This document shows, one piece after another, positions 9,209-17,960 of a DNA stretch of 64,000 nt (its first letter is position 1; every line of letters starts with the position of its first letter). Both the position numbers and the translations under genes were made by a program. Where the stretch lies: NCBI GenBank assembly GCA_963803125.1, contig CAWDLR010000004.1, positions 62,001 through 126,000 of the forward strand, given 5' to 3'. The DNA comes from G963675935 sp963803125. Its GTDB lineage: Bacteria; Planctomycetota; Planctomycetia; Pirellulales; Thermoguttaceae. The notes under the pieces were generated by a model. That model made no database searches. It was not told the DNA's origin and was given only the letters and a program-made list of their open reading frames with translations.

Positions 9209-9873
9209 GGCGATTGCTCCTTCATGCGATGAACGAGAGTTACCGGTACTTGGAAAGCAAGCGGCTCGGCGGGTGCAAGCGATTTTCGCAATCGTTCCAC
9301 TCCGCGGTGCAAGAGCGACTTGACGGTTCCCAGCTTCTTTCCGAGCACGTCGGCAATCTCTTCGTGAGAGAGCGACTCGAAATAACGCAGCGCCAGCACG
9401 GTTTGATACCGTTCGGGCAGCCGGCAGATTGCTTCCTGCAATCGCGCAAAATGACGCATCTTGATCTCGCGGATTTCGCCGCCGGCCTCCGCCTGCGGAT
9501 CGAATGAGACCCGCTCCAGCTCCTCGCGCCAGCGGGCGTTGCCTTGTTGCTCCTTATGCCGCGATCTCCTTTGCAGCTTGATTTCGTTCGAGGCGATGCG
9601 GTAGAGCCAGGCCACGAACTTGCCGCGGTGGTCGTAGCGGGGCATGGCCCGCAACGCATTGAAAAACGTGTTGGACGTAAGCTCCTCGGCCAAGGTCGCG
9701 TCCAACGTACGGCGGTAGATGTAGTTGAGAATCGTGCCGTAGTGCATCTCATAGAGCCGGCCAAACGCCTCGGGCTGGGTCTTGGCGCGATCGACCAGCG
9801 AGCGTTCGTCATCGCAGGCTTGCGACTCGACGGCCTCGAAGATCGCATCCAAGGGCAGACCCCGTCCCGGCAT
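9205..9873 (-). CDS. RNA polymerase ECF sigma factor
   Basis: A 222-residue sigma-70 family protein. Region 2 is FGRLYEMHYGTILNYIYRR followed by AEELTSNTFFNALRAMPRY and FVAWLYRIASNEI. Region 4 is LPERYQTVLALRYFESLSHEEIADVLGKKLGTVKSLLHRGVE, the helix-turn-helix that reads the -35 element. The ATG at 9873 gives an N-terminus of normal length; the frame is open 26 codons further. Its stop overlaps the start of the membrane partner, so the two are coupled. Region 4 has an acidic-free short C-tail, as in ECF factors. Confidence 0.85.
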   Translation of the reverse strand: MPGRGLPLDAIFEAVESQACDDERSLVDRAKTQPEAFGRLYEMHYGTILNYIYRRTLDATLAEELTSNTFFNALRAMPRYDHRGKFVAWLYRIASNEIKLQRRSRHKEQQGNARWREELERVSFDPQAEAGGEIREIKMRHFARLQEAICRLPERYQTVLALRYFESLSHEEIADVLGKKLGTVKSLLHRGVERLRKSLAPAEPLAFQVPVTLVHRMKEQSP

Positions 9874-10071
9874 AGTGGGGGCTCCACGGCAGGTTCCACG
9901 CGCATCCACGAACGACGCACTGCAGCTACGACGTCTATATCTATAATACAAAACGGCCGCGGAAGTTGCAGAAAAGGGCGGGAATTTGCCGCGGACGGCG
10001 GCGAATCGGGGCGCGAGAAAGGGCGTCAGACCCCGGCGGAAACGCCTCTGGGCGGCCGCGGCCTTGCCGAG

Positions 10072-11598
10072 CTACTTCGTCTGGCTCACAGGTCGCACCG
10101 AGCGGATGCGGACCGTCGGGTGCGATTGGTCGATGGTGATCGGCTCGGCGGTCTCGTGGATGGCTACGTTGCCGGCTTCGTCGCGGACTTCGAGACGCAG
10201 GAAGAGCGTGGGCGGCGTGCGGTTGTCGATCGGCCAGGCGTAACGGCCGCTGTTCTCCAGGCCGGCGGCGATCGGCGTCCACGGGCCGCCGCGGGTCGAG
10301 CTGAACGAGAGCGAAATCGGGCGGGCGGCCAACAGCTTGTCGTCGGCCTGCCAGGAGATGATCAACTGGCCCGACTCCGATTCGACCCCCTGCTGGGCCG
10401 AAACGATCCGCGCGGTCGGCTTCGTCAGATCGACGCCGATCCACAGATCGGGCGGATCACCGGCCAGCGGCGGCTTGCCGCCGAAGCCCGAGCCGTTGAT
10501 CGCCACCACGCGGAAGCCGTAGAGGCCCTCGCCGGGCACGCTGACCCGCAAGGGGCTGCGGCGGTCGCTCACCGCGGTGAAGCGCCGCCAGCTTTCGCCG
10601 CCGTCGCTTGTGCCCCAAAGCTCGATGCGGCCGATGCCGGAGGGACCGACGGAATCGACCTCATATTCCAGATCGAAGGTTCGCGAGTTGACCATCCGCG
10701 GCCGCTCGCCCGGCGGCAGGCCGGGGAAGCTGAAGGGGACAGTCCCATTTTCGTTGGCACGAAAATTGGGACAGTCCCCACTTGCCCCAGGGTATTTTCG
10801 CCCGATGCTCGGATTGCCGGCCACGGTTAGGGCGTCATTCGATCCCGCCGTGAGATCCGGACCGGCGTCTGCGGCGGCGCGACCGAGACGTTGCGGCCCC
10901 CATATTGGCCGATTGGCCAATTCGTTCAATGTTACCTGGGCGGTGGCGACGGTCGTGTTGCCGGCCACGTCGGAGACTTCGGCCCGGATCGGAATCTCTC
11001 TCGCACCGGGCTTGGGCCAGAAGGCGACTTCGCCGCGAGCGAGCGCCTCGGCAGTGTCCTGCTTTCGCGGATCGATGGCCACCGCCTGCCAGGGCTCGAT
11101 CGGCGAGGGGCGGTAGACGATCGTCAGGCTGTTCGGCTTCAGGTTCAACTCGTCGATTTCCCAGCGGACGGTGACTCGGCCGTCATTGCCGGCCTGGGCA
11201 GCGATTCTCAGCACGGGCGGCTTGGTATCGACCAGCACCCGCAGTCCGGGCGACTCGACTGTTGCCGGCCGCATCCGGCCCGTGCGGTCGGCGGTACAAA
11301 TGGCGAACCAGTATTCACCATCGCCATCGGCACGAAAGGTGAAACGCCGCTCCGTCGCCGACACCCGCGTGTACAACCGCCAGTGTCCGCCGCGGTCGGT
11401 CGAAACATGGAGCAGCGCCTCGACCGGCTGCCAGGCCGGATCGCTCGACGCCGCGACGCGGAAGGGGATCGAGAAGACCGGCTGACGGGTGGCAAGCAGT
11501 TGCGGCAGCCCCTCAGCCGGGCCGCCGAGTGGACTTGCACCGAGCGGCGACGCCAGCGCCAGCCCGATGAGCACAGCAAATAGCGATTGGAGCCGCAT
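10072..11598 (-). CDS. exported protein with Ig/fibronectin-like repeats, function unknown
   Basis: A 508-residue protein with a Sec-type signal (MRLQSLFAVLIGLALASPLGA). It shows repeated beta-sandwich-like modules, each containing a phrase like STDRGGHW, SDGGESW or SSTRGGPW and a DxTKP motif (VDTKPPVLRI, VDLTKPTARI). This pattern is common in large planctomycete surface or periplasmic proteins. The start at 11598 was chosen for the signal peptide; 80 codons upstream are open but read through the inverted repeat at 11666-11736. Around codons 273-290 the protein contains a stretch encoded by a palindromic element (10735-10779) and probably not part of the original fold. Confidence 0.65.
   Translation of the reverse strand: MRLQSLFAVLIGLALASPLGASPLGGPAEGLPQLLATRQPVFSIPFRVAASSDPAWQPVEALLHVSTDRGGHWRLYTRVSATERRFTFRADGDGEYWFAICTADRTGRMRPATVESPGLRVLVDTKPPVLRIAAQAGNDGRVTVRWEIDELNLKPNSLTIVYRPSPIEPWQAVAIDPRKQDTAEALARGEVAFWPKPGAREIPIRAEVSDVAGNTTVATAQVTLNELANRPIWGPQRLGRAAADAGPDLTAGSNDALTVAGNPSIGRKYPGASGDCPNFRANENGTVPFSFPGLPPGERPRMVNSRTFDLEYEVDSVGPSGIGRIELWGTSDGGESWRRFTAVSDRRSPLRVSVPGEGLYGFRVVAINGSGFGGKPPLAGDPPDLWIGVDLTKPTARIVSAQQGVESESGQLIISWQADDKLLAARPISLSFSSTRGGPWTPIAAGLENSGRYAWPIDNRTPPTLFLRLEVRDEAGNVAIHETAEPITIDQSHPTVRIRSVRPVSQTK
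10735..10779. repeat. palindromic element lying in frame inside a coding sequence
   Basis: Left arm 10735-10753 (GGGGACAGTCCCATTTTCG) pairs with right arm 10760-10779 except for one mismatch and one bulge, around a 6-base loop. The right-arm core TTGGGACAGTCCCC recurs in the intergenic copy at 48630-48643. The host frame stays open through it. Confidence 0.85.
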
Positions 11599-11665
11599 GG
11601 ATGGATTTCTCCATTCCAACGAGGTGGTAACGACTGCGTAGGAGGCCAACTCGCCCAAGCTGAAA

Positions 11666-11736
11666 GGTGGGGCAGACATTCCTGTCTGCCGCAAGCAAAC
11701 GCGACGAACTGGACAGACAGGAGTGTCTGCCCCACC
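11666..11736. repeat. inverted repeat, GGTGGGGCAGACA family
   Basis: Arms 11666-11690 and 11711-11736 pair almost completely (core GGTGGGGCAGACATTCCTGT). The repeat lies just upstream of the start of the Ig-like protein gene. A degenerate solo arm, GTGGGGCTGACATTCCTA, is at 21965-21982. Confidence 0.8.
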
Positions 11737-11834
11737 CATCAATGCGCAGTCAGTCCACAATGCCGCTCTTATCGTATCGGTTATGCCGATGGCGAGACTT
11801 GAGGAGGATGAGCAAGATTCCCTGGGGTGGACGC

Positions 11835-12758
11835 TCAATCATCCGGCAGCGAGACCGCTTCACCCCCGTCGATGGTCGTCATCGCCTCAAGCCGCTTGGG
11901 ATCGATGCCGCTGGAGAGGAATCGCACCGAGCCGTCGCAGAAGAGCACGTTGGCGCCGTTGGAATGGGGGCTGGAGATCTCGTTCTTGCTGCTGCCGGGG
12001 CTGCTGTCGCCGCGAATCCGGAATTGCATCTTCTTCACGTCGAGATCGCGCGGTTCCAGCCAATTGATGTGGGCCTCGGTGGCCTCGACCACCATGATCG
12101 TGTTCGCCAGGCCGTCTTTGATGGCGCTGTGAGTCCGCGCCGTGGGGCCGTCGGAGATCGTGTGCGGGCCGACGATCATGGCGTAGCTCGTCTCCGAGTC
12201 GCGTGGCGAGTCCAAGCTAAGACACCTGTATACTCGCGGCATCTGCGCGGCCAGCGCGCGGTTGTGCGGGCTATTCCAGGGCTCGTTGAAACGGTATTGC
12301 GAGTAGAGAAACTGCCCATCCTCCAGGAACGGCAGGATCAGGACCCGCCAACTGTGCATCGGCTTGCCGTGCTTGTCGGGGATATAAGCGGGCGGGAAGC
12401 AGTTGTACTTTGTGGCGTAGCTGTGCATCGCCAGGCCGATCTGCTTCAGATTGTTGTCGCAGCTTATTCGCCGGGCGGCCTCGCGTGCGGCCTGAACCGC
12501 CGGCAGCAGCAGGGCGATCATGGCCCCGACGAAGAAGACCGCCACCACCAGCACCACCGCCAGCACGATGGCCACGATCGCGCCGGTCCCCAAACCACGC
12601 CGCGGCGGGGCGGCGATGTCGAACGGCGGCGACATGCCGCCGGGCAGCGGAACGGTGATGATCTTCCCGCAACGGGCGCAAGGCCCGCTCTGGCCGACGT
12701 ATTGGTCCGCCACTTGCGTCGTGGCCCCGCAGTGTGGGCAGGTGAAGTTGATGGGCAT
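11835..12758 (-). CDS. DUF1559 protein with N-terminal zinc ribbon, paralogue 1
   Basis: A 307-residue protein. Residues 7-30 form a CxxC...CxxC zinc ribbon (Cys7, 10, 27, 30); a membrane helix follows near residues 60-85; the DUF1559 domain starts with AAREAARRISCDNNLKQIGLAMHSY and ends in the H-x9-DG box HSNGANVLFCDGSV. DUF1559 proteins are a planctomycete-specific pilin-like expansion, although the zinc ribbon in place of the usual prepilin leader is less common. The start ATG 12758 has GGAG eight bases upstream. It is a tandem duplicate of the next gene and has the same length. Confidence 0.85.
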   Translation of the reverse strand: MPINFTCPHCGATTQVADQYVGQSGPCARCGKIITVPLPGGMSPPFDIAAPPRRGLGTGAIVAIVLAVVLVVAVFFVGAMIALLLPAVQAAREAARRISCDNNLKQIGLAMHSYATKYNCFPPAYIPDKHGKPMHSWRVLILPFLEDGQFLYSQYRFNEPWNSPHNRALAAQMPRVYRCLSLDSPRDSETSYAMIVGPHTISDGPTARTHSAIKDGLANTIMVVEATEAHINWLEPRDLDVKKMQFRIRGDSSPGSSKNEISSPHSNGANVLFCDGSVRFLSSGIDPKRLEAMTTIDGGEAVSLPDD

Positions 12759-12774
12759 CGAATCGGCTCCTTCT

Positions 12775-13698
12775 TCAATTGGGCCAGTAGTCGTCGCGGT
12801 TAACCGCACCGCCGTCGTCGATGGTGATGAGCTTCTTGAGAATTGCTGGATCGACGCCGTTAGAAAGGACCTGCACCGAGCCGTCGCAAAAGGCCACGTT
12901 GACGCCGCGGGGGTGATGGCTGGAAATCCCCGGATTGCCGGGACTATGGCTCCCGTTAATCTGTAGCGGCATGTGCTCGACATCAATATCTTTCGGCTCC
13001 ATCCAGTTGATGTGCGAATCGGCGACCTCGGCGATCATGATCGTGTTCGATACGCCGTCAGTGATCTCGCTGATCTTGCGTCCCCTGGGCCCGGAGGAGA
13101 AGGCGTGCGGCCCCACGAGCATTGCATAGCTGGTCATTCCTTTGCCCGGCGAATAATCGTCAGGACAGGCGTAGGCCTTGGGCATCCGTTCGGCCAGAGC
13201 TTTATTGTGCGGTCCATTCCACGGCTCGTCGAAATGATATTGTTCATAAAGGTCTTGTCGCTCCATGAATGGCAGTATCAAGACCCGCCAACTGTGCATC
13301 GGCTTGCCTTTCTTGTCGGGAATGAAGGCGGGCGGGAAGCATCCGTATTTATTTTCATAGCTCAGCACTGCGAGGCTGATCTGCTTGAGATTGTTGGTAC
13401 ATTGAGTGCGTCGGGCGACCTCACGGACGGATTGCACCCCGGGTAACAAAAAGGCCAGCAACATGCCGCCGCACACCAGGATGACCGGTATCGCCGCCAC
13501 GGCCACGATCAGGGCGATCCAACCGGCCCCGAGTCCGCGCCGCTGCGGAAAGTCGGTGTCGCTGGGCGGCGACATGCCGCCGGGCAGCGGAATCATAATC
13601 GTCTTTCCACATCGCGCGCACGGGCCCGACTGGCCGGCGTACTGGTCGGCCACTTCGCTCGTTGCGCCGCAGTGAGGGCAGGTGAAATTGATGGGCGT
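12775..13698 (-). CDS. DUF1559 protein with N-terminal zinc ribbon, paralogue 2, apparent ACG start
   Basis: Aligned codon for codon with its neighbour, this gene also encodes 307 residues, from T/M-PINFTCPHCGATSE through the zinc ribbon, a membrane helix, ARRTQCTNNLKQISLAVLSY and the H-x9-DG box HPRGVNVAFCDGSV. The position equivalent to the ATG of paralogue 1 is ACG (13696-13698), with GGAG eight bases upstream exactly as in paralogue 1. An ATT two codons earlier would lie only two bases from that GGAG. The first standard start downstream (GTG 13653) would remove half of the zinc ribbon. I conclude that ACG is used, or that ATG was mutated or misread. Confidence 0.78.
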   Translation of the reverse strand, partial: TPINFTCPHCGATSEVADQYAGQSGPCARCGKTIMIPLPGGMSPPSDTDFPQRRGLGAGWIALIVAVAAIPVILVCGGMLLAFLLPGVQSVREVARRTQCTNNLKQISLAVLSYENKYGCFPPAFIPDKKGKPMHSWRVLILPFMERQDLYEQYHFDEPWNGPHNKALAERMPKAYACPDDYSPGKGMTSYAMLVGPHAFSSGPRGRKISEITDGVSNTIMIAEVADSHINWMEPKDIDVEHMPLQINGSHSPGNPGISSHHPRGVNVAFCDGSVQVLSNGVDPAILKKLITIDDGGAVNRDDYWPN

Positions 13699-13735
13699 GG
13701 GAATTACTCCGTTCTGCCGCCCGTCGCACAGCCGC

Positions 13736-13757
13736 GTAGGTTATGCTTTAGCATAAC
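13736..13757. repeat. solo palindrome, GTTATGCT family
   Basis: GTAGGTTATGCT followed by TTAGCATAAC matches one arm of the inverted repeat at 1015-1111, differing in the two central bases. Confidence 0.8.
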
Positions 13758-13828
13758 AGAAAACGCGGTAAGGGAGCAACGCTGGGCTGGCCCGCCGCCG
13801 GGCCGATCACAGCTGTCCAAGATGCGAA

Positions 13829-13913
13829 TTGTAGGAGGCGACTCCTGTCGCCGATTTGTGGCGGTTTGCGGTTTGTGGCCACAGCAATCGGCGTCAGGAG
13901 ACGCCTCCTACAA
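13829..13913. repeat. inverted repeat, TGTAGGAGGCG family, copy 2
   Basis: Arms 13829-13855 and 13887-13913 pair over 27 bases with two mismatches. Compared with copy 1 (5577-5649) the two arms are exchanged: the variant carrying GACTCCTGTC comes first here and second there. The spacer sequence differs. Confidence 0.9.
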
Positions 13914-14068
13914 CGGAGAGCGATCGGCCGTCGAGGGTGCGAGGAGCGGCCCACAGAATAGGGGGATTGGGTGATTTGTCAAGCCGGTGGTCGCTGAAAC
14001 AGTGTGATTCCGTTGACTTTGCGGTTCGGCCGCGGCGTTGCTGGACGCTTTTGCATACAGAGTGCATA

Positions 14069-14401
14069 ATGATCGATATGCCTTGGCGTGGTATATTTGA
14101 TAGTTTGCCGGTTTGGGCGGCCGAGCCGGGCCAGCTCGTTCGCCTTTGGGAGAGGGTCTGGTCGGAGTGGCTCATCGCCGGTTTGGTCATCCTGGCGGGG
14201 CTGGTGGCGGCGGCAGCGGTCATCGTCGCGAAAATCCGCGCCGCGCCGGCAAAGAAGGAACACGAGGCCAGCGACTGGCTCTCAAAATATAGTGATTTGC
14301 ATTCCAAGGGTGGGCTGAGCGACGAGGAATTCCGAACAATAAAGACGAAGCTGGCCGAGCAACTCCAGCATGAGTTAAACGATAGCGGCGACAATGGTTA
14401 G
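14069..14401 (+). CDS. small membrane protein with C-terminal SHOCT-like domain
   Basis: A 110-residue protein with one membrane helix (about residues 31-55, WLIAGLVILAGLVAAAAVIVAK). The short C-terminal helical domain, SDWLSKYSDLHSKGGLSDEEFRTIK, resembles SHOCT, a module often found at the ends of small bacterial membrane proteins. The start ATG 14069 was chosen because upstream codons read through repeat DNA. It precedes clpX by about 240 bases in the same direction. Function is unknown. Confidence 0.65.
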   Translation: MIDMPWRGIFDSLPVWAAEPGQLVRLWERVWSEWLIAGLVILAGLVAAAAVIVAKIRAAPAKKEHEASDWLSKYSDLHSKGGLSDEEFRTIKTKLAEQLQHELNDSGDNG

Positions 14402-14642
14402 GGTGGATGGCGCCGACCGCGCAGAAGCGATCGGTTTGCGGCGGTTTTAACGGCCCGGCGGGATTCGGGCGAAAGGGCGGGAAAAACCGCAGGCCTCGAC
14501 CGGTCGTAGTATTAGCAGCGCGAAGATTTGCGTTCCGCACGGTCTGAAGGGATGAGACCCGTGACGACAACTGGGGAAAACAGAATCATCTTCGACCGTT
14601 GACCACGTAGGAATCTCAAACGCGACGCGGAAAGGAATCGGC

Positions 14643-15940
14643 ATGCCGTCAGGACGGGACTTTAACGGGGGACGCCGCGGAAGCGGCGCTACCAAGAAGA
14701 ACGCCTTTTGCTCCTTCTGTCGCAAGAGCTATCGCGACGTGGGGCCGTTGGTCGAGGGCCCCGGCGACGTCTACATCTGCGGCGAGTGCATCGACCTGTG
14801 CCAGTCGATCCTGGAGCAGGAGCGCCGCCGCCGCGGAACCAGCAAGCCGCTGTTCAGCAAGATCCCCACGCCGCGGCAGATCGTCAGCCAGTTGGATCAA
14901 TACGTCATCGGCCAGGAACACGCCAAGAAGATCCTCGCCGTCGCCGTACACAGCCATTACAAGCGCCTGATGCACGGCGCGGCGGCGCAGGCGCGGACGT
15001 CGAGATCGACAAGTCGAACATCCTCTTGATTGGCCCGACCGGCTCGGGCAAGACGCTGCTGGCGCAGACGCTCGCCCGCATCCTCGACGTGCCCTTCGCC
15101 ATCGGCGACGCCACCACACTGACCGAGGCCGGCTACGTCGGCGAAGACGTCGAGAACCTGCTGTTGAAGCTCCTGCACGCCGCCGACTTCGACATCGAGT
15201 CGGCCCAGCGCGGCGTGTTGTATATCGACGAAATCGACAAGATCGGCAAGACGAGCCAGAACGTCTCGATCACCCGCGACGTTTCCGGCGAGGGCGTGCA
15301 GCAGGCCTTGTTGAAGATGCTCGAAGGCACGATCGCCAACGTTCCGCCGCAGGGCGGGCGGAAGCATCCCGAGCAGCAGTACATCCAGATGGACACGAGC
15401 AACATCCTGTTCATCTGCGGCGGTACCTTCGTCGGGCTCGACGACATCATCGGCCGCCGGTTGGGAAAACGCACCATCGGTTTCACCCAGGAGGGCGTCG
15501 GCCACGATCAACTCGAAAAGGGCGACCTGCTCCAGCAGGTCACCAGCGACGACATCCTGCAGTTCGGCATGATCCCCGAGTTGGTTGGCCGCTTGCCGAT
15601 CGTCTCGTCGCTGCGGCCGCTGGACGGCGACGCGATGGTCCGCATCTTGACCGAGCCGAAGAACGCCCTGGTCAAGCAGTACCAGGCCCTGTTTGCGATG
15701 GAGAACGCCGAACTCGGTTTCACCGAGGCGGCGCTGCGGGCGATCGCCGAGCGGGCGATGGAGAAGGACACCGGCGCCCGGGCGCTGCGGTCGATCATCG
15801 AAGAGGTGATGCTCGAGATCATGTTCGAGTTGCCCGACCAACCCGCCGGCAGCCGCTACCTGGTCAGCGAGGATGCGGTTTACGGCCGCCAGCAGTTGGT
15901 TCCGCTGCCGGCCGAGCAGCCGAAAACGAAGACGGCGTGA
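14643..15940 (+). pseudogene. clpX: ATP-dependent Clp protease ATP-binding subunit ClpX, one-base frameshift
   Basis: ClpX unfolds substrates for ClpP. The first frame (from ATG 14643, SD AAAGGA) encodes the C4 zinc-binding domain (Cys23, 26, 46, 49) and IPTPRQIVSQLDQYVIGQEHAKK up to HSHYKRLMHG. The protein then continues only in the -1 frame: DVEIDKSNILLIGPTGSGKT (Walker A), GVLYIDEIDKI (Walker B), the ERAMEKDTGARALRSI sensor-2 region and a normal C-terminus. The break lies in the GC-rich stretch 14975-15000 and equals one missing base. There is no slippery heptamer, so programmed frameshifting is unlikely. ClpX is usually important for growth, so a sequence error is the likeliest cause. Confidence 0.9.
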
Positions 15941-15945
15941 ACGGA

Positions 15946-15979
15946 ATGATGAGTGATGAATGATGAGTGATGAATGATG
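15946..15979 (+). repeat. TGATGAA/TGATGAG heptad repeat just after clpX
   Basis: Five consecutive 7-base words begin six bases after the clpX stop, reading in the gene's own direction. Because the period is seven, TGA stops occur in all three forward frames. Confidence 0.8.
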
Positions 15980-16019
15980 GACGCCGATTGAAAGGTGTTC
16001 GATTGGTTCGCCACTATTT

Positions 16020-16052
16020 CGTTGGTTCGGCAGTTTGACTGCTGAACCAACG
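16020..16052 (+). terminator. stem-loop downstream of clpX, possible terminator
   Basis: A 14-bp stem (16020-16033 with 16039-16052, one mismatch) and a 5-base loop are followed by TGCGTTTT. The T-run is short, so this could equally be another palindromic repeat. Just downstream, 16090-16109 forms a second hairpin, GTGGGCGGT with ACCGCCCAC. Confidence 0.5.
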
Positions 16053-16109
16053 TGCGTTTTGGGGTGTGGCGAAGTCGCCAGCGACGCGAGTGGGCGGTGA
16101 ACCGCCCAC

Positions 16110-16158
16110 CCCTCACCCTCATCTCTGACCCCTGCCCCCAGCCCCTAGCCCCTCCTCC
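16110..16158. repeat. C-rich heptad repeat directly upstream of a start codon
   Basis: Degenerate heptads (TGACCCC, TGCCCCC, AGCCCCT, AGCCCCT) run to the ATG at 16159, as before the LptB-like gene. No Shine-Dalgarno sequence is visible. Confidence 0.65.
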
Positions 16159-16599
16159 ATGCGATTCTTCCTTGCCGGCATCATGCAGGGTTCGCACGCC
16201 GCGGCGCGGTGTCACGCGCAGGACTACCGCGCAGAGATCGCGCGGCTGATCGAGGCCCATTTTCCCGACGCGGAGATCTACGATCCGCACGCGAAGCACT
16301 CCACTTCGCTCAATTACAGCCACGCGACGGGCCGAGAGGTTTTTTTCCGCCACAACTTGATGTGCCGAGAGATCGACGTGCTGGTGGCGTTCGTGCCGGA
16401 GGCGTCGATGGGCACGGCGATCGAAATGTGGGAAGCCCACCAGCACGGGGCGGCCGTCATCACGATCAGCCCATTGAAGCACAACTGGGCGGTGAAGTTC
16501 CTAAGTCACGCGCTCTACGCCGATCTGACGGCGTTCGAGGCCGCGCTCGCAAACGGCGAAGTCGCGCGGCGGATTGCAGAAACCAGGAAGCGGAATTAG
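16159..16599 (+). CDS. nucleoside 2-deoxyribosyltransferase-like protein
   Basis: A 146-residue soluble protein. MRFFLAGIMQGSHAA at the N-terminus, IYDPHAKHSTS, FFRHNLMCREIDVLVAFVPEASMGTAIEMWEAH and ITISPLKHNWAVKF fit the flavodoxin-like deoxyribosyltransferase fold. In that fold the segment before the EMWEAH helix holds the catalytic acid and an S/D-x-GTA-x-E motif binds the sugar. Related proteins hydrolyse or exchange bases on nucleosides or nucleotides; the substrate here cannot be told. The stop overlaps the 3' end of the opposite-strand gene by four bases. Confidence 0.55.
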   Translation: MRFFLAGIMQGSHAAARCHAQDYRAEIARLIEAHFPDAEIYDPHAKHSTSLNYSHATGREVFFRHNLMCREIDVLVAFVPEASMGTAIEMWEAHQHGAAVITISPLKHNWAVKFLSHALYADLTAFEAALANGEVARRIAETRKRN

Positions 16600-17932
16600 T
16601 GCTGTCTTCCCCTGGGAAGCTTAAAGCTCTTCGGGTCCGGGACGCGACGCGCGTTGGCCACTTGCGGCGGCGTCTTGGCCTCTTTGACCGACAGATCGGC
16701 GTAGATGACGTCGTAGGTCTTCGAGTCCTTGGGGCGATACCAGAAGATCGGCTTATTGGGAGCGCCATACTTGACTCCCCTGCCGGCATAGCGGGCGTTG
16801 GACGACGGCGGCATCTCCTGGGCAAAGAGATGGCAACGCGTGAACAACGGCAACACTTCTGTCAGATGCTCCCCATGGGGCGGGGAAAACTGCCGACTGG
16901 GCTTATGCTCCATGAAAGCCCTGTTGATCGCGCCGTTGGTTGCCTCGAGGCCGAGGCCGGCGGGGAAGGCGCCGTGGAAAATCTCGCTGTAGGCGCGGAG
17001 CATGTCAATCACATCCTGCTCGTCCCCCGACAGTATATCCATCCGTATGGCCTTGTAGGGGGACGGGGCTACGGTGCTGAACAAAGATTCGTCCAGATCG
17101 ACATTGAATTCGAAGTCGCTCCATGTTCTCTTGATTTGAGTGTAAGGGCGCTGCACCAGTTCAACCAGGACCGGCAGGCCGGTCTTCGGGTCGCCCCAGA
17201 GATCCCAGACATCGTCGTGATCGGTGATGCCATCATTCGTGTGATAGGTGATGCGATAGCCGACGACGTGCTTTCCTTGGATTTCCTTTTCGCCGAGCGG
17301 TTCGCGCTTGATCTCCGGCTTGTTCTCGGTCTCGCGCAGGATCGTATTCAAGTTGAAGAGGGGGGAGAAGTTGCCGGGCGGCGTGTTGGTCCACTTCATC
17401 TCATCGAGCCTGTAAAAGTAGGCTTTCATTTTCGTGGGGTAGAGATTCAGACTCTTTTTTTCCTTCCCATCCCAGATCGATAGCGACTTGTCGGGGCCCA
17501 GCGATTCAGTGCGCACATGCTTGCTGTCGAGCACGAGTATCTTCGAACTGTAGGTGAATGGCGACTGTCCTTCGGGTTTGATCATAATACCCGAGACCGT
17601 CTCCTTGTATCGCATTTTTTTGGCATCGAGCAGCGGCTTGGTGAAATCGGCCAGGGCGAAGTGGCGCCCACGCCGTGGAACCATAGGGCCACGCCGCCCA
17701 ACGCGACGACAAAGATAACTGCTGCGGCCATTCGGGAAACGGGGGAACGCATGATTGACCTCCAATCGGATAAATGGTGCGGGAAGAACACTCGACGAGT
17801 TGGCCTTGCCTGCGCGAGATCGAAGGCGGCCAGCACCTGCTCTCGCAGTTCTTGCCGGTGCTCCGGCCGCGGCGCGGCGTCGGCGCCGGCCTGCTCGATC
17901 AGACGTGCAAAGGTGTTCTCGTCAAGGTTCAT
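16596..17932 (-). pseudogene. exported partner of an ECF sigma factor, lipoprotein-sorting-like domain, frameshifted
   Basis: The first frame from ATG 17932 encodes MNLDENTFARLIEQAG, a cytoplasmic stretch of about 70 residues and a membrane helix (MAAAVIFVVALGGVALWF). The sequence then continues in another frame as HFALADFTKPLLDAKKM and an extracytoplasmic domain (YKETVSGIMI, IWDGKEKKSLNLYPTK, WGDPKTGLPVLVELVQR) resembling the LolA/DUF2092-like domain found on planctomycete anti-sigma-like proteins. The break, equal to one missing base, lies near 17655-17675. The gene follows the sigma factor at 17961-18586 and was probably co-transcribed with it. Confidence 0.7.
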
Positions 17933-17960
17933 GGCTGGTTGTCATACGATTTCGACTGAT

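Larger units (their letters stand above)
13705..14068. other. repeat-filled divergent intergenic region
   Basis: This 364-base gap lies between the divergently transcribed DUF1559 and SHOCT-like genes. It holds the solo palindrome at 13736-13757 and the inverted repeat at 13829-13913. Promoters for both flanking genes must lie here, but I cannot place them with confidence. Confidence 0.65.

Noticed and set aside
14975..15000. Programmed -1 frameshift in clpX
   Set aside because: No X-XXY-YYZ slippery heptamer and no downstream pseudoknot could be recognised; ClpX is not known to use frameshifting.
16209..17483. Plus-strand open frame of 424 codons across the deoxyribosyltransferase-like gene and the sigma partner
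   Set aside because: Overlaps two genes in other frames and its translation has no coherent domain.
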